The notes under the pieces are model-generated. The model had not been told where the DNA came from. It did not search any database and saw nothing but the letters and a program-made list of their open reading frames with translations. A DNA stretch of 64,000 bases from UBA8514 sp034933685 (lineage in GTDB: Bacteria; Bacillota; Clostridia; Lachnospirales; Anaerotignaceae), in NCBI GenBank assembly GCA_034933685.1, contig JAYFNB010000001.1, positions 52,158 through 116,157 of the forward strand. Direction: 5' to 3'. Within the stretch, counting starts at the first letter, position 1, and each line of letters starts with the position of its first letter. Below, in pieces: positions 51,807 to 60,362 of the stretch. Both the position numbers and the translations under genes were made by a program.

Positions 51807-52871
51807 ATGAAAAAACTTCTTAGTATTATTATTGCTGTGATGCTTGTGATTTCAGCATTTGCAGGCTGTACAAAGAAAGAAACCACACCATCTGCAAATG
51901 AAACAAAAACAGAGACTCAAACACAAGAACAAAAGGATACAGAAAATCAAGCGCAAGAATCCGTTAAGTCTGAAATGAAAATCGCATTACTTAAAGGACC
52001 TACAGCCATGGGTGCAGTTATGCTTATGAACGAAACGGAAAATGGAAAGGTGTTTGGCAACTACAACTTCGAAGTGCTTACAACACCAGATGAAGTTACT
52101 GCAAAGATTATAAGCGGTGAGGTGGATGTAGCTGCTGTGCCTGTTAATCTTGCAAGTGCTATTTATAACAAAGATAAAGGGTCAATTCAAATTGCAGCAA
52201 TCAATACCCTTGGTACGCTATATATTCTTGAAAACGGAAATACAATTCAATCGCTAAGTGATTTAAGTGGAAAAACTATTTATTCTACAGGTCAGGGTGC
52301 CGTACCTGAATATGTATTGCAATATATCCTTACTAAAATGGGAATTACAGACTGCAAAGTAGAATTTATGCAGACACATGCAGAATTGGCGGCGGCAGTT
52401 GCGTCAGGAAAAGTTGAAATTGCAATGCTTCCTGAACCTTTTGCATCTGTTGCAATAAGCAAAAACAGTGATGTGCATGTAGCCCTTGATGTTGCAAAGT
52501 GTTGGGATGAATACTCATATCAGGAAGAAAAAGTTGCAAATACACTGCCTATGGGTTGTATTGTTGTAAGAAAAGATTTTGTTGATAAGCATGAAAAAGA
52601 GTTTGGCAAATTTTTAGATGAATATGATTACTTTATTGAAGTAGTGAATGATGACCCAGAAAATGCAGCGAAATACGTTGTATCATACGATATACTTGAT
52701 GACGAGGCAGTTGCAGCATCAGCTATCCCTAACTGCAATATCACATTTATTGAAGGCAGCAAAATGCTGAGACTTGTGGAAAACTTCCTTAATACGATGT
52801 ATGAAGCCAACCCTAAGGCAATTGGCGGAGCTGTTCCAGATGAAAATTTTTACTATGTAAGAAAATACTAA
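51807..52871 (+). CDS. ABC transporter substrate-binding lipoprotein
   Basis: The protein has 354 residues. A lipoprotein signal peptide ends at Cys21 (ISAFAGC), followed by a Thr, Glu and Gln linker and a periplasmic-binding fold of the NrtA/SsuA/THI5 type (LKGPTAMGAVML, ISGEVDVAAVPVNLAS, LSDLSGKTIYSTGQG). The family carries sulfonates, taurine, nitrate or thiamine precursors; the substrate here cannot be read from sequence. Its place behind metA hints at a sulfur compound. Confidence 0.88.
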   Translation: MKKLLSIIIAVMLVISAFAGCTKKETTPSANETKTETQTQEQKDTENQAQESVKSEMKIALLKGPTAMGAVMLMNETENGKVFGNYNFEVLTTPDEVTAKIISGEVDVAAVPVNLASAIYNKDKGSIQIAAINTLGTLYILENGNTIQSLSDLSGKTIYSTGQGAVPEYVLQYILTKMGITDCKVEFMQTHAELAAAVASGKVEIAMLPEPFASVAISKNSDVHVALDVAKCWDEYSYQEEKVANTLPMGCIVVRKDFVDKHEKEFGKFLDEYDYFIEVVNDDPENAAKYVVSYDILDDEAVAASAIPNCNITFIEGSKMLRLVENFLNTMYEANPKAIGGAVPDENFYYVRKY

Positions 52872-52881
52872 AAATATTTAG

Positions 52882-52909
52882 GAAGGCTCACGAGAGATTG
52901 TGAGCCTTC
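52882..52909 (+). other. Intercistronic hairpin between binding protein and permease genes
   Basis: GAAGGCTCAC (52882-52891) and GTGAGCCTTC (52900-52909) pair perfectly over 8 bases. No T run follows. Such a hairpin can protect the 3' end of the binding-protein mRNA and lower permease expression, a common way to make more binding protein. Confidence 0.65.
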
Positions 52910-52935
52910 TGCTGTACTATGAAAGGGGAACTGCA

Positions 52936-53697
52936 GTGAAGAATAAAAATTATATAACAAAAATCCTTGCTGTAGTTTTTTGGATAGGAGTATGGCAAAT
53001 AGCTAGTATGTGGGTGGGTAAAGATGTATTGGTGGCATCACCAATGGCGGTTATTAAGGTTTTTTGTGAACTTGTTACGGAGAAAAACTTTTGGCTTAGT
53101 ATTTTAAGTTCCCTTTTAAGAATAGCACTTGGGTTTGCTGGAGCAGTTTTAGTTGGTACAATGCTGGCTGTAGTTACCTGTGCTATCCCTTGGGTATACC
53201 ATCTTTTTTATCCGCTAATAAGCGTTATTAAAGCTACGCCTGTGGCGTCGTTTATAATACTTGCTTTGCTTTGGATTAAAAGTACAAGTGTACCAGTGTT
53301 TATTGCATTTTTAATGGTAGTGCCCATTATATGGAGTAATGTATCTACAGGGATAAAAACCACTGACACAAAATTACTGGAAATGGCAAAGGTTTATAAT
53401 TTTGGGCATATTAAAACCATACGTTTTATTTATGTACCCCAGTGTATGGATTATTTTTATACTGCATGTATTATGGGAATTGGATTTGCATGGAAGGCAG
53501 GAATTGCTGCAGAGGTTATTTGTACACCAAAGCTATCAGTTGGGGCAAATTTATATAATGCAAAAATTTATCTGGAAACGCCACAGCTTTTTGCATGGAC
53601 AATTGTGGTTATTTTAATGAGTATGGTTTTTGAAAATATATTCGAAAAAGCTATGAAAACAGTTTTTTATAAGAATAGAACAGGCGGTGAAAAATGA
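52936..53697 (+). CDS. ABC transporter permease (SsuC/TauC-like)
   Basis: The protein has 253 residues with about six membrane helices and the cytoplasmic loop typical of binding-protein-dependent permeases (EMAKVYNFGHIKTIRFIYVP). It pairs with the lipoprotein and the ATPase on either side. The frame reaches back to GTG 52900 inside the hairpin, but GAAAGGGG lies just before GTG 52936, which is the better start. Its end overlaps the ATPase gene (ATGA). Confidence 0.88.
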   Translation: MKNKNYITKILAVVFWIGVWQIASMWVGKDVLVASPMAVIKVFCELVTEKNFWLSILSSLLRIALGFAGAVLVGTMLAVVTCAIPWVYHLFYPLISVIKATPVASFIILALLWIKSTSVPVFIAFLMVVPIIWSNVSTGIKTTDTKLLEMAKVYNFGHIKTIRFIYVPQCMDYFYTACIMGIGFAWKAGIAAEVICTPKLSVGANLYNAKIYLETPQLFAWTIVVILMSMVFENIFEKAMKTVFYKNRTGGEK

Positions 53698-54347
53698 AAC
53701 TGGGTCTGTCTTCAGTAACAAAAGCTTTTGATAAGGAAATTTTAAATGACTTTACAATAAATTTTAAAGAAGGTAAAACAACGGCGCTTTTAGGACCTTC
53801 AGGATGTGGAAAAACAACCATTGTTAACCTGTTACTTGGCCTTATGAAGGCAGATAAAGGAGAAATTATTGCAGATAGAACAGCAAAAATGTCTGTAGTT
53901 TTTCAAGAGGACAGGTTGATGGAAAATATTACTGTTCTTGAAAATTTACTGGCTATTAATAAAAATGTAAAAACATGTAAAGAAATATTAAATGCTTTTG
54001 GTATTGGTGAAGTTGACAATAAATATCCAAATCAACTAAGCGGCGGAATGAAGCGAAGAGTAGCATTGGCAAGAGCTATTGCTTTTAATGGAGATATATT
54101 TATTTTAGACGAACCATTCAAAGGTATTGATATTTCTCTAAAACAAAAAGTAATTAAAGAGATAAAAAAAGCCATAAATGGCAAAACTTGTGTTATAATT
54201 ACTCATGAGATAACAGAGGCGGTGTCTGTTGGTGATGAAGTTTTTATATTGGGTGGGAATCCCCTTATAATAAAAAGGAATATGGCGTTAGACGAAACAG
54301 AAAACCCCGAAAAATTGATTAGAGAATATTTGGAGAGTGATTTTTAG
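53694..54347 (+). CDS. ABC transporter ATP-binding protein (SsuB/TauB-like)
   Basis: The protein has 217 residues, slightly short for the family. It has the Walker A GPSGCGKTT, a Q-loop VVFQEDRL, the signature LSGGMKRR, the Walker B IFILDEPF and the switch His in ITHEI. It powers the transporter coded with it and overlaps the genes on both sides by a few bases. Confidence 0.93.
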   Translation: MKLGLSSVTKAFDKEILNDFTINFKEGKTTALLGPSGCGKTTIVNLLLGLMKADKGEIIADRTAKMSVVFQEDRLMENITVLENLLAINKNVKTCKEILNAFGIGEVDNKYPNQLSGGMKRRVALARAIAFNGDIFILDEPFKGIDISLKQKVIKEIKKAINGKTCVIITHEITEAVSVGDEVFILGGNPLIIKRNMALDETENPEKLIREYLESDF

Positions 54348-55606
54348 TGGAACCCGGCAGTTGGTACTTTTTATTGCTTATTGTGTTAATTGGCTTATCG
54401 GCTTTTTTTTCTGCATCTGAAACAGCACTGTCAACAGTAAGTAGAATACGTTTATTAAATATGGTTGAGGAAAATGTTAAAAATGCAGACAAAGTGCTTA
54501 TGCTGCTTGAAGACCCTCAAAAGCTTTTAAGCGCAATTCTTGTTGGCAACAATATAGTTAACATCTGTGCATCATCAATTGCAGCATCAATTGCAATTTT
54601 TTATTATCCAAAAACAGGTGTGGGTTTGGCAACTTTTGTGATGACTGTACTTTTACTTATTTTCGGTGAAATAACCCCGAAGACAATGGCGGCTCAAAAT
54701 GCTGAAAAATTTTCCCTTGGGGTAGTAAATGTAGTTTGGATTATTGTTGTTGCCCTTACACCTGTAGTTAAAGTGTTTGATGTAGCTACATGTTCTCTTA
54801 TAAAATTGTTAGGCGGAAAAAACGATGATAAAACCCCTACAATTACTGAAGCCGAACTTAAAACTATGGTTAATGTAAGCCATCAGGAAGGAATTTTAGA
54901 GATTGACGAAAGGGAAATGATAAATAATGTTTTCGAATTTGGAGACTCTAAGGCAAAGGATGTTATGAGACCAAGGACAGAAATTGTTTCTGTGTCAAAA
55001 AATGCAACCTATGCCGAAATTGTTCAGATATTCAAAGAAGAGTCTTTTTCCAGAATACCTGTATACGAAGACGATATAGACGACATTGTTGGAATATTGT
55101 ACCTTAAAGATATAGTGTTTATTGAAGACAGCGATTTTAAAGCTGAAAAATATATGAGAGAACCATTTTTCACATATGAAACAAAGGAAATATCAAAGTT
55201 GCTTAAGGAAATGCGTACAAATGGCATTGCCCTTGCAATTGTGCTGGACGAATATGGCGGAACAAGTGGTCTTGTAACTGTTGAAGACATGGTTGAGGAA
55301 ATAGTAGGTGAAATTACTGACGAGTTTGACTATGACGAAGAAGACGGAATATCTTTTGTTAGAGAAAATGAGTATTTAGTAGACGGTACAACACGTATTG
55401 ATGATATAAACGAATTGATTGGTACCGATATTTACAGCGACGATGTTGAAACGATAAGCGGTTATATAATTGGAATTCTAGGGCGTTTTGCGCAAAAAGG
55501 AGAAGTTATTGAAACTGATGGACTTACTGTTACTGTTGAAGAAATTGAGAAAAACAGGATAGACAAACTAAGAATAAAAGTTATGGATAAAGATTCAGAA
55601 GAATAA
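54347..55606 (+). CDS. HlyC/CorC-family CNNM membrane protein with CBS pair
   Basis: The protein has 419 residues. A DUF21/CNNM membrane part of about 190 residues with four helices (SAFFSASETALST, VGNNIVNI) is followed by a CBS pair (VMRPRTEI...FSRIPVYEDDIDDIVGILYLKDI) and a CorC/HlyC domain (GGTSGLVTVEDMVEEIVGEI). The family is linked to magnesium or other divalent-cation export; older names call it hemolysin without good reason. Start GTG 54347 shares a base with the ATPase stop, so it belongs to the metA transcription unit by position, though its job may be unrelated. Confidence 0.9.
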   Translation: MEPGSWYFLLLIVLIGLSAFFSASETALSTVSRIRLLNMVEENVKNADKVLMLLEDPQKLLSAILVGNNIVNICASSIAASIAIFYYPKTGVGLATFVMTVLLLIFGEITPKTMAAQNAEKFSLGVVNVVWIIVVALTPVVKVFDVATCSLIKLLGGKNDDKTPTITEAELKTMVNVSHQEGILEIDEREMINNVFEFGDSKAKDVMRPRTEIVSVSKNATYAEIVQIFKEESFSRIPVYEDDIDDIVGILYLKDIVFIEDSDFKAEKYMREPFFTYETKEISKLLKEMRTNGIALAIVLDEYGGTSGLVTVEDMVEEIVGEITDEFDYDEEDGISFVRENEYLVDGTTRIDDINELIGTDIYSDDVETISGYIIGILGRFAQKGEVIETDGLTVTVEEIEKNRIDKLRIKVMDKDSEE

Positions 55607-55634
55607 AGGAACAAGAGAAATGGAGGTATTTTTT

Positions 55635-56642
55635 GTGGATGATTTAGAAATAGATGAAAACGTGGTGAACATTGAAGAAACAACGGAGGAAGATAATATA
55701 GACAAATTGCTTAAATCTTCCGTTGGCGGATATACAAAAAAATCAGTTATGGAGTATATTGAAGCGTTAAAAAAACAATATTTCAATTCAGGAAATAGCC
55801 TTAATGAAAATCTACAAACCTTGGTTGATGAAAATGAAAAGCTTAAAGAAAACCTTGCTAAACTTGAAAATGACAACAAGCTTCTTACGGATAAAGTTGT
55901 GCTGGGTGCAGTTGAAAGCTATGACAGTAAAACAGGGGATATTGCCTCCTATAAAGCTATGATTAAAGCTTTGCAGCAGGATGTTAAGGAATTGGAAAAC
56001 AAGCTTTTTAAAAGCACAATAGAAAACAATAGTCTTATGGAAGGGTTAAAAGAAAAGGAAAAAGAACTTTTGCAAAAAGAGCATGAGTTACAGCTTTTGC
56101 AAGAAATTATTGCGGAAGAAAAGAAAGAAACGGAATCCAAAGAGGAAAAGTCTTCAGATTTATCCGCAACTATTTGTAAGTTAAATGAAGAGCTCTTGTA
56201 CTACAAGGAAATAGTTTCTACGGGAAAGGTTTCTGAACTTAACATAAGAATAGATGAATTGGCAGCAATGGTTGAGGCACAAAACGCTATTGTTGAGAAA
56301 AGAAGTCAAGAAATACAAACAAAGGGCATTGCTCTGGAAACTTTAACAACTCAAAATGATGTGCTTAATAAAACAGTAAATACACTTACACAAAATATTG
56401 ACGGATTAATGGTACAAAATGAAAAGCTTAGTGCTTTTAACAAAACAATTACCCAAAAGCTTGAAGAAGTGCAGAAAGGTATTGTTGATGAAATTGCAGA
56501 GAAAACTGATATTTACATAGAAAAGCAAATTTTGGCAAGGAAGTTAGATGAAGCCCAGCTTAAGCTTAATTTATATAATGAAAAAAATTCTAATAGTATG
56601 GAAAAAAATCTTTTGAAATATGATGAAATTAAAGCGGAATAA
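55635..56642 (+). CDS. Long coiled-coil protein with DivIVA-like N-terminal motif
   Basis: The protein has 335 residues. After an acidic start there is GYTKKSVMEYIEALKKQY, which resembles the GY...V..Y/F motif of DivIVA proteins, then about 270 residues of coiled coil rich in Glu, Lys and Leu. It has no membrane helix. ATG 55620 is in frame, but GGAGG (55622-55626) is eight bases before GTG 55635, the preferred start. A link to cell shape or pole marking is possible but rests on one short motif. Confidence 0.65.
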   Translation: MDDLEIDENVVNIEETTEEDNIDKLLKSSVGGYTKKSVMEYIEALKKQYFNSGNSLNENLQTLVDENEKLKENLAKLENDNKLLTDKVVLGAVESYDSKTGDIASYKAMIKALQQDVKELENKLFKSTIENNSLMEGLKEKEKELLQKEHELQLLQEIIAEEKKETESKEEKSSDLSATICKLNEELLYYKEIVSTGKVSELNIRIDELAAMVEAQNAIVEKRSQEIQTKGIALETLTTQNDVLNKTVNTLTQNIDGLMVQNEKLSAFNKTITQKLEEVQKGIVDEIAEKTDIYIEKQILARKLDEAQLKLNLYNEKNSNSMEKNLLKYDEIKAE

Positions 56643-56684
56643 ACTTCTATTAATTTAAGTAAATGTAATTTAAGTCACCCCAAA

Positions 56685-56717
56685 ATAGTCCAATGATAGC
56701 ATGAGGACTATTTTTTG
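56685..56717 (+). terminator. Terminator after the coiled-coil gene
   Basis: AATAGTCC (56685-56692) pairs with GGACTATT (56706-56713), lengthened by A/T pairs, followed by T to 56717. It ends the metA-to-coiled-coil gene run. The 346 bases between this gene and the next otherwise hold only the promoter below; I see no riboswitch in them. Confidence 0.8.
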
Positions 56718-56841
56718 TATTTAATGGAAGTATTTGGTAATATTTACACTATATGCTTTTGTTTACAGTAATTTTATAGTTGCTTTGACGGTGAATTGTG
56801 TTAAACAATATAAAGTTTTGTACAAATGTCACTGCAAAATA

Positions 56842-56870
56842 TTGAAAAAAATGCAAAGGCATGTTATTAT
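56842..56870 (+). promoter_or_regulatory. Sigma-A promoter of the 72-residue protein gene
   Basis: TTGAAA (56842-56847) and TATTAT (56865-56870) are 17 bases apart. The transcript would have a leader of about 110 bases. Confidence 0.6.
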
Positions 56871-56988
56871 ACATATATAATAAAATTTAGGTTTTCTATG
56901 GCAAAGAATGTATCAGTTAAACTTGTGCACTAAAATAAAATACATAATAATTTTATACTTACTGGACTGTTAGCGGGGAGGCTTTGTT

Positions 56989-57207
56989 ATGAGCATGGTA
57001 CTTAATAAATTGGAAAAGAAGCTTAATTGCTTGTTTATCTCAGATCTTCCAAGGGTTTGTTCAAAAAAAGACCTACTGGATGTACTTACTATAGGTGAGG
57101 AAGAAAATTTCTGTCTGGACGAGTGGAATGACGCCATTAGATATGTGCTTAGAACAGATTGTACCTTTTTTTCACCTGAGGAAATAAAAGAATTTCTTTT
57201 GGCTTAG
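56989..57207 (+). CDS. Small protein of unknown function
   Basis: The protein has 72 residues, is soluble and has no recognised motif (LNKLEKKLNCLFISDLPRV, ending FFSPEEIKEFLLA). A GGGGAGG site eight bases before the ATG, a promoter upstream and a terminator downstream make it a clean single-gene unit, so it is probably real. Confidence 0.65.
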   Translation: MSMVLNKLEKKLNCLFISDLPRVCSKKDLLDVLTIGEEENFCLDEWNDAIRYVLRTDCTFFSPEEIKEFLLA

Positions 57208-57230
57208 CAGTGGTTAAAGTATAGGTATAA

Positions 57231-57260
57231 AAAGGCAGAGATTATCGCTCTGCTTTTTTT
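57231..57260 (+). terminator. Terminator after the 72-residue protein gene
   Basis: GCAGAG (57235-57240) pairs with CTCTGC (57248-57253), flanked by A and T tracts that extend the stem, with T to 57260. Confidence 0.8.
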
Positions 57261-57337
57261 AGTATCGATTCTTGAAAAATATTTATAATATATTGTAATT
57301 TTAAATAATGATTTATTTTTATAAAATGAGGGCTTGC

Positions 57338-60300
57338 ATGAATATTTTAAGCAAAAAAAGCAAAAGGCTTGTAGTTATATTAATTTTACTTTGCGTGAAT
57401 GTATTTGTCTTTATACCAGTAATGGGGCAGGACGATAAAGGTATTATTCGTGTTGCTTTTTTTCAACTGGATGGATTCAACGAAATAGATGAAAATGGAA
57501 AGCATAGTGGATTTGGTTACGAATATCTTAGAGAAGTAGCAAAATACACAGGGTGGAAATATGAATTTGTTTCAGCAATACAAGTAAAGGATTTAAGAGG
57601 AAATCCTACAGGGGAAATAAAACCACTTACTTATTCTGCGGCGATGGAAATGGTTAAAAACGGAGAACTTGACATAGTAGGCATGGTAGAGAAAAATAAC
57701 GAAACTGAAAGAATTTTTGAATTTCCACAGCTAGATGTGTGCAACCAATATGGAGTATTATCGGTTTTAGAAAATGATACAAAAATCAATATAAATGACC
57801 TAAAAACAATGGACGGAATAAAAATTGGTGTTATTAGGGGTGTTGCAAAAAATATGGATATGTTGGAATATTTTAAGGAACATGATATTAAGAAATATTC
57901 CATTATCACTTTTGAGAACCAGAAAGAATTAAGTGATGCCATTCATAGTGGTGCAGCTCTAATTGATGCAATGTATACCACAAGCCTCAGAAATATCCAG
58001 AATGAAAAAGTAATTTTGAGGTGGAAGCCAAAGCCATACTACTTTGTTACGGGAAAAGGAAACAAGGAAATAATAGAAAAAATTGATTATGCACAAGAAC
58101 AGATGGAGATTAACACACCGTTATTTAAGGAACGGCTAAGCCCCAAATATTATACAGTTTCCGCTGGTGATGTTTTGATGTTTTCAAAAGAGGAAAGCCA
58201 ATATATTAAAGAACATCCAGTGGTTACAGTTGCAGTCGATTCATCGTGGATGCCCATTGAATACTATGATTTTGAAACAAACGAATACAAGGGAATTATA
58301 GCCGACATTCTTGCTAAGGTGGAAGAAAGAACAGGGATTAAATTTAATTATGTTGTTGCAAACAATTATGCCGAAGCCATAGAGTTAGTGAGAAGCGGCA
58401 AAGCGCAGGTACTTTCTGGTATAGTGAATGACTATAACATTGCAGATAAACTTGATTTAGATGTTACAGTACCTTACGTTGAGATTAACATGAGTGTTGT
58501 AACCAAAAAAAACATTACAAATTTTTATGATCAGAATAATTTGATAGCATTAGTAAACGGTTATTCAACAAATGAAATATTTAAAAAAAGTATGCCCAAT
58601 AATACCTTTGTTTACTATAATTCTACCAAGGAATGTCTTGATGCAGTAAAAAATGGAAAAGCAGATGTAGCATTTGTTGCAACCTATTGCGCAGAGTATC
58701 TTATGCATATGCCTAAATATAATTCACTAAGGTCTTTTTGGATGACTGAATTTGGAATTCAAATGGGATTTGGATTGAATAATAAAGAAAGCAAAGAACT
58801 TTACCATATAATAAATAAAACCGTTGCCCAAATGTCAAAGCAAGAAATTAACGAGATTGTTATGAAAAATGTGCTTAGTGCTACAGAGGATGAAAACTGG
58901 GCATATTTATTTTATCACTATCCATTTGAAGTAAGTTTAATTTGCATGTTTGTGGTGCTAATTATGTTATTTAACAGATTTCGTTTAAACCAAGCCGAAT
59001 TGGAGAATAGAAAGTTGCGGCTTCGGGATGAGGAACGGTTCAGAATTGCCATATCCAAAACCAATATATGTGTTTGGGATTTGGATATAGAGAATAAACA
59101 AGTTATTAATACAGAAAGCTCAATGAAAATTTATGGCACTCCAAAAGTTATTGTTAACATTCCTGAAAGTTTAATAAATTCTGGAGTTTACCATCCTGAT
59201 GATGTTGAAATTATTCGTGATGCTTATAGAAGAGTTTATGCAGGTGAAACCGATGTTAAGTATACTTACAGAATAAAAAACGTTATTCCTGAAAGTCAGT
59301 TTTTAGGTGAATATAGATGGGAAAAAAGTATCTATACCACAATTTATGATGCGGAAGGGAAGCCGACGCGTGCAGTTGGGGTTGCTGAAAATGTTACCGA
59401 AAGAATGATGGATTTGGAGAAAAAGAAAAAGGCGGAGCAGTTTAGAGCAGCTACGGTTGAGGGTTCAATTGCTTTTTTTGAAATAGATTTAGATGAAGAA
59501 GAGGTTTTGTTCTGCGATAAAACGTTTGAACCTTATAAAAACTCATTAGGAAAGCTAAAAATTAGTGAGGCGGTTGAAAAAATAGGAAGAAAATATGTGC
59601 ATACTGCGGATTTTTCTAAAATGGTAAAATTTTTTGATGTTTCAATGCTTCGCAAAAAGTATGAAAAAGGAATTACAGAAACTTATAGAGAAATTAGAGT
59701 TAAAAGCAAAACGCATGGAAATATTTGGTGCAACTTCGTTATTAATCTTGTAAAGGATGAGGATTCAGGGCATATAATTGGTTATTTTACAGCTAAAAAT
59801 GTTGACGAGCGTAAGAAATATGAGCTTTCACTTAAAAATAAGGCTGAACAAGATATGCTTACTGGAATGTATAACCGTGATACATTTGAAGAGATGACTA
59901 AAAAAGCACTTGCTGACAGACGAAATACAGCCTTTGTTAGTGCATTTATGGTTATTGATGTTGATAATTTTAAATCTATAAATGATACTATGGGGCATGA
60001 TTGTGGTGATGAGGCTATTAAGCTTGTGGCAAATGCACTTAGGTTGGCGTTTAGGGCAAATGATATTTTAGGACGTCTTGGCGGTGATGAGTTTGTGGTG
60101 TTTATGAATCGTGTTGCAACTAAAGAGGATGTTGAAAGAAAGGCAGAATCCGTGTGCGAAATTATAAGGCATATTGAAAGCAAAAAATATCACAACCTTA
60201 AAATAACATCATCAGTTGGTGTTGCAATTACAACAGAAGATATTAAAACCTTTGACATTCTTTACAAAAAGGCTGATGAGGCATTGTATGTTGCTAAAAA

Positions 60301-60343
60301 CAATGGAAAAAATGGGTTTTGGGTGTATAATAGAGAAAAATAA
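57338..60343 (+). CDS. Diguanylate cyclase with two solute-binding sensor domains and PAS domain
   Basis: The protein has 1,001 residues. A signal-anchor is followed by two tandem SBP_bac_3-type sensor domains (about residues 28-265 and 275-515), one membrane helix (SLICMFVVLIMLFNRF), a PAS domain (ICVWDLDIENKQVI...VGVAENVTERM), a second PAS-like part and a GGDEF domain. The active site is intact (GRLGGDEFVVFM) and an inhibitory RAND I-site lies five residues before it, so it should make cyclic di-GMP with feedback control. GAGG is six bases before ATG 57338; ATG 57308 lacks such a site. The tandem binding domains suggest it senses amino acids or similar small molecules outside the cell. Confidence 0.9.
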   Translation: MNILSKKSKRLVVILILLCVNVFVFIPVMGQDDKGIIRVAFFQLDGFNEIDENGKHSGFGYEYLREVAKYTGWKYEFVSAIQVKDLRGNPTGEIKPLTYSAAMEMVKNGELDIVGMVEKNNETERIFEFPQLDVCNQYGVLSVLENDTKININDLKTMDGIKIGVIRGVAKNMDMLEYFKEHDIKKYSIITFENQKELSDAIHSGAALIDAMYTTSLRNIQNEKVILRWKPKPYYFVTGKGNKEIIEKIDYAQEQMEINTPLFKERLSPKYYTVSAGDVLMFSKEESQYIKEHPVVTVAVDSSWMPIEYYDFETNEYKGIIADILAKVEERTGIKFNYVVANNYAEAIELVRSGKAQVLSGIVNDYNIADKLDLDVTVPYVEINMSVVTKKNITNFYDQNNLIALVNGYSTNEIFKKSMPNNTFVYYNSTKECLDAVKNGKADVAFVATYCAEYLMHMPKYNSLRSFWMTEFGIQMGFGLNNKESKELYHIINKTVAQMSKQEINEIVMKNVLSATEDENWAYLFYHYPFEVSLICMFVVLIMLFNRFRLNQAELENRKLRLRDEERFRIAISKTNICVWDLDIENKQVINTESSMKIYGTPKVIVNIPESLINSGVYHPDDVEIIRDAYRRVYAGETDVKYTYRIKNVIPESQFLGEYRWEKSIYTTIYDAEGKPTRAVGVAENVTERMMDLEKKKKAEQFRAATVEGSIAFFEIDLDEEEVLFCDKTFEPYKNSLGKLKISEAVEKIGRKYVHTADFSKMVKFFDVSMLRKKYEKGITETYREIRVKSKTHGNIWCNFVINLVKDEDSGHIIGYFTAKNVDERKKYELSLKNKAEQDMLTGMYNRDTFEEMTKKALADRRNTAFVSAFMVIDVDNFKSINDTMGHDCGDEAIKLVANALRLAFRANDILGRLGGDEFVVFMNRVATKEDVERKAESVCEIIRHIESKKYHNLKITSSVGVAITTEDIKTFDILYKKADEALYVAKNNGKNGFWVYNREK

Positions 60344-60362
60344 AATTAATTAGGAGAAGTGT

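Noticed and set aside
54347..55606. A hemolysin toxin
   Set aside because: The CNNM, CBS and CorC parts show a transporter-type membrane protein; the hemolysin name is historical.
56880..56988. A cyclic di-GMP or other riboswitch upstream of the small protein and cyclase genes
   Set aside because: None of the conserved riboswitch core sequences that I know is present; only an AT-rich leader is seen.
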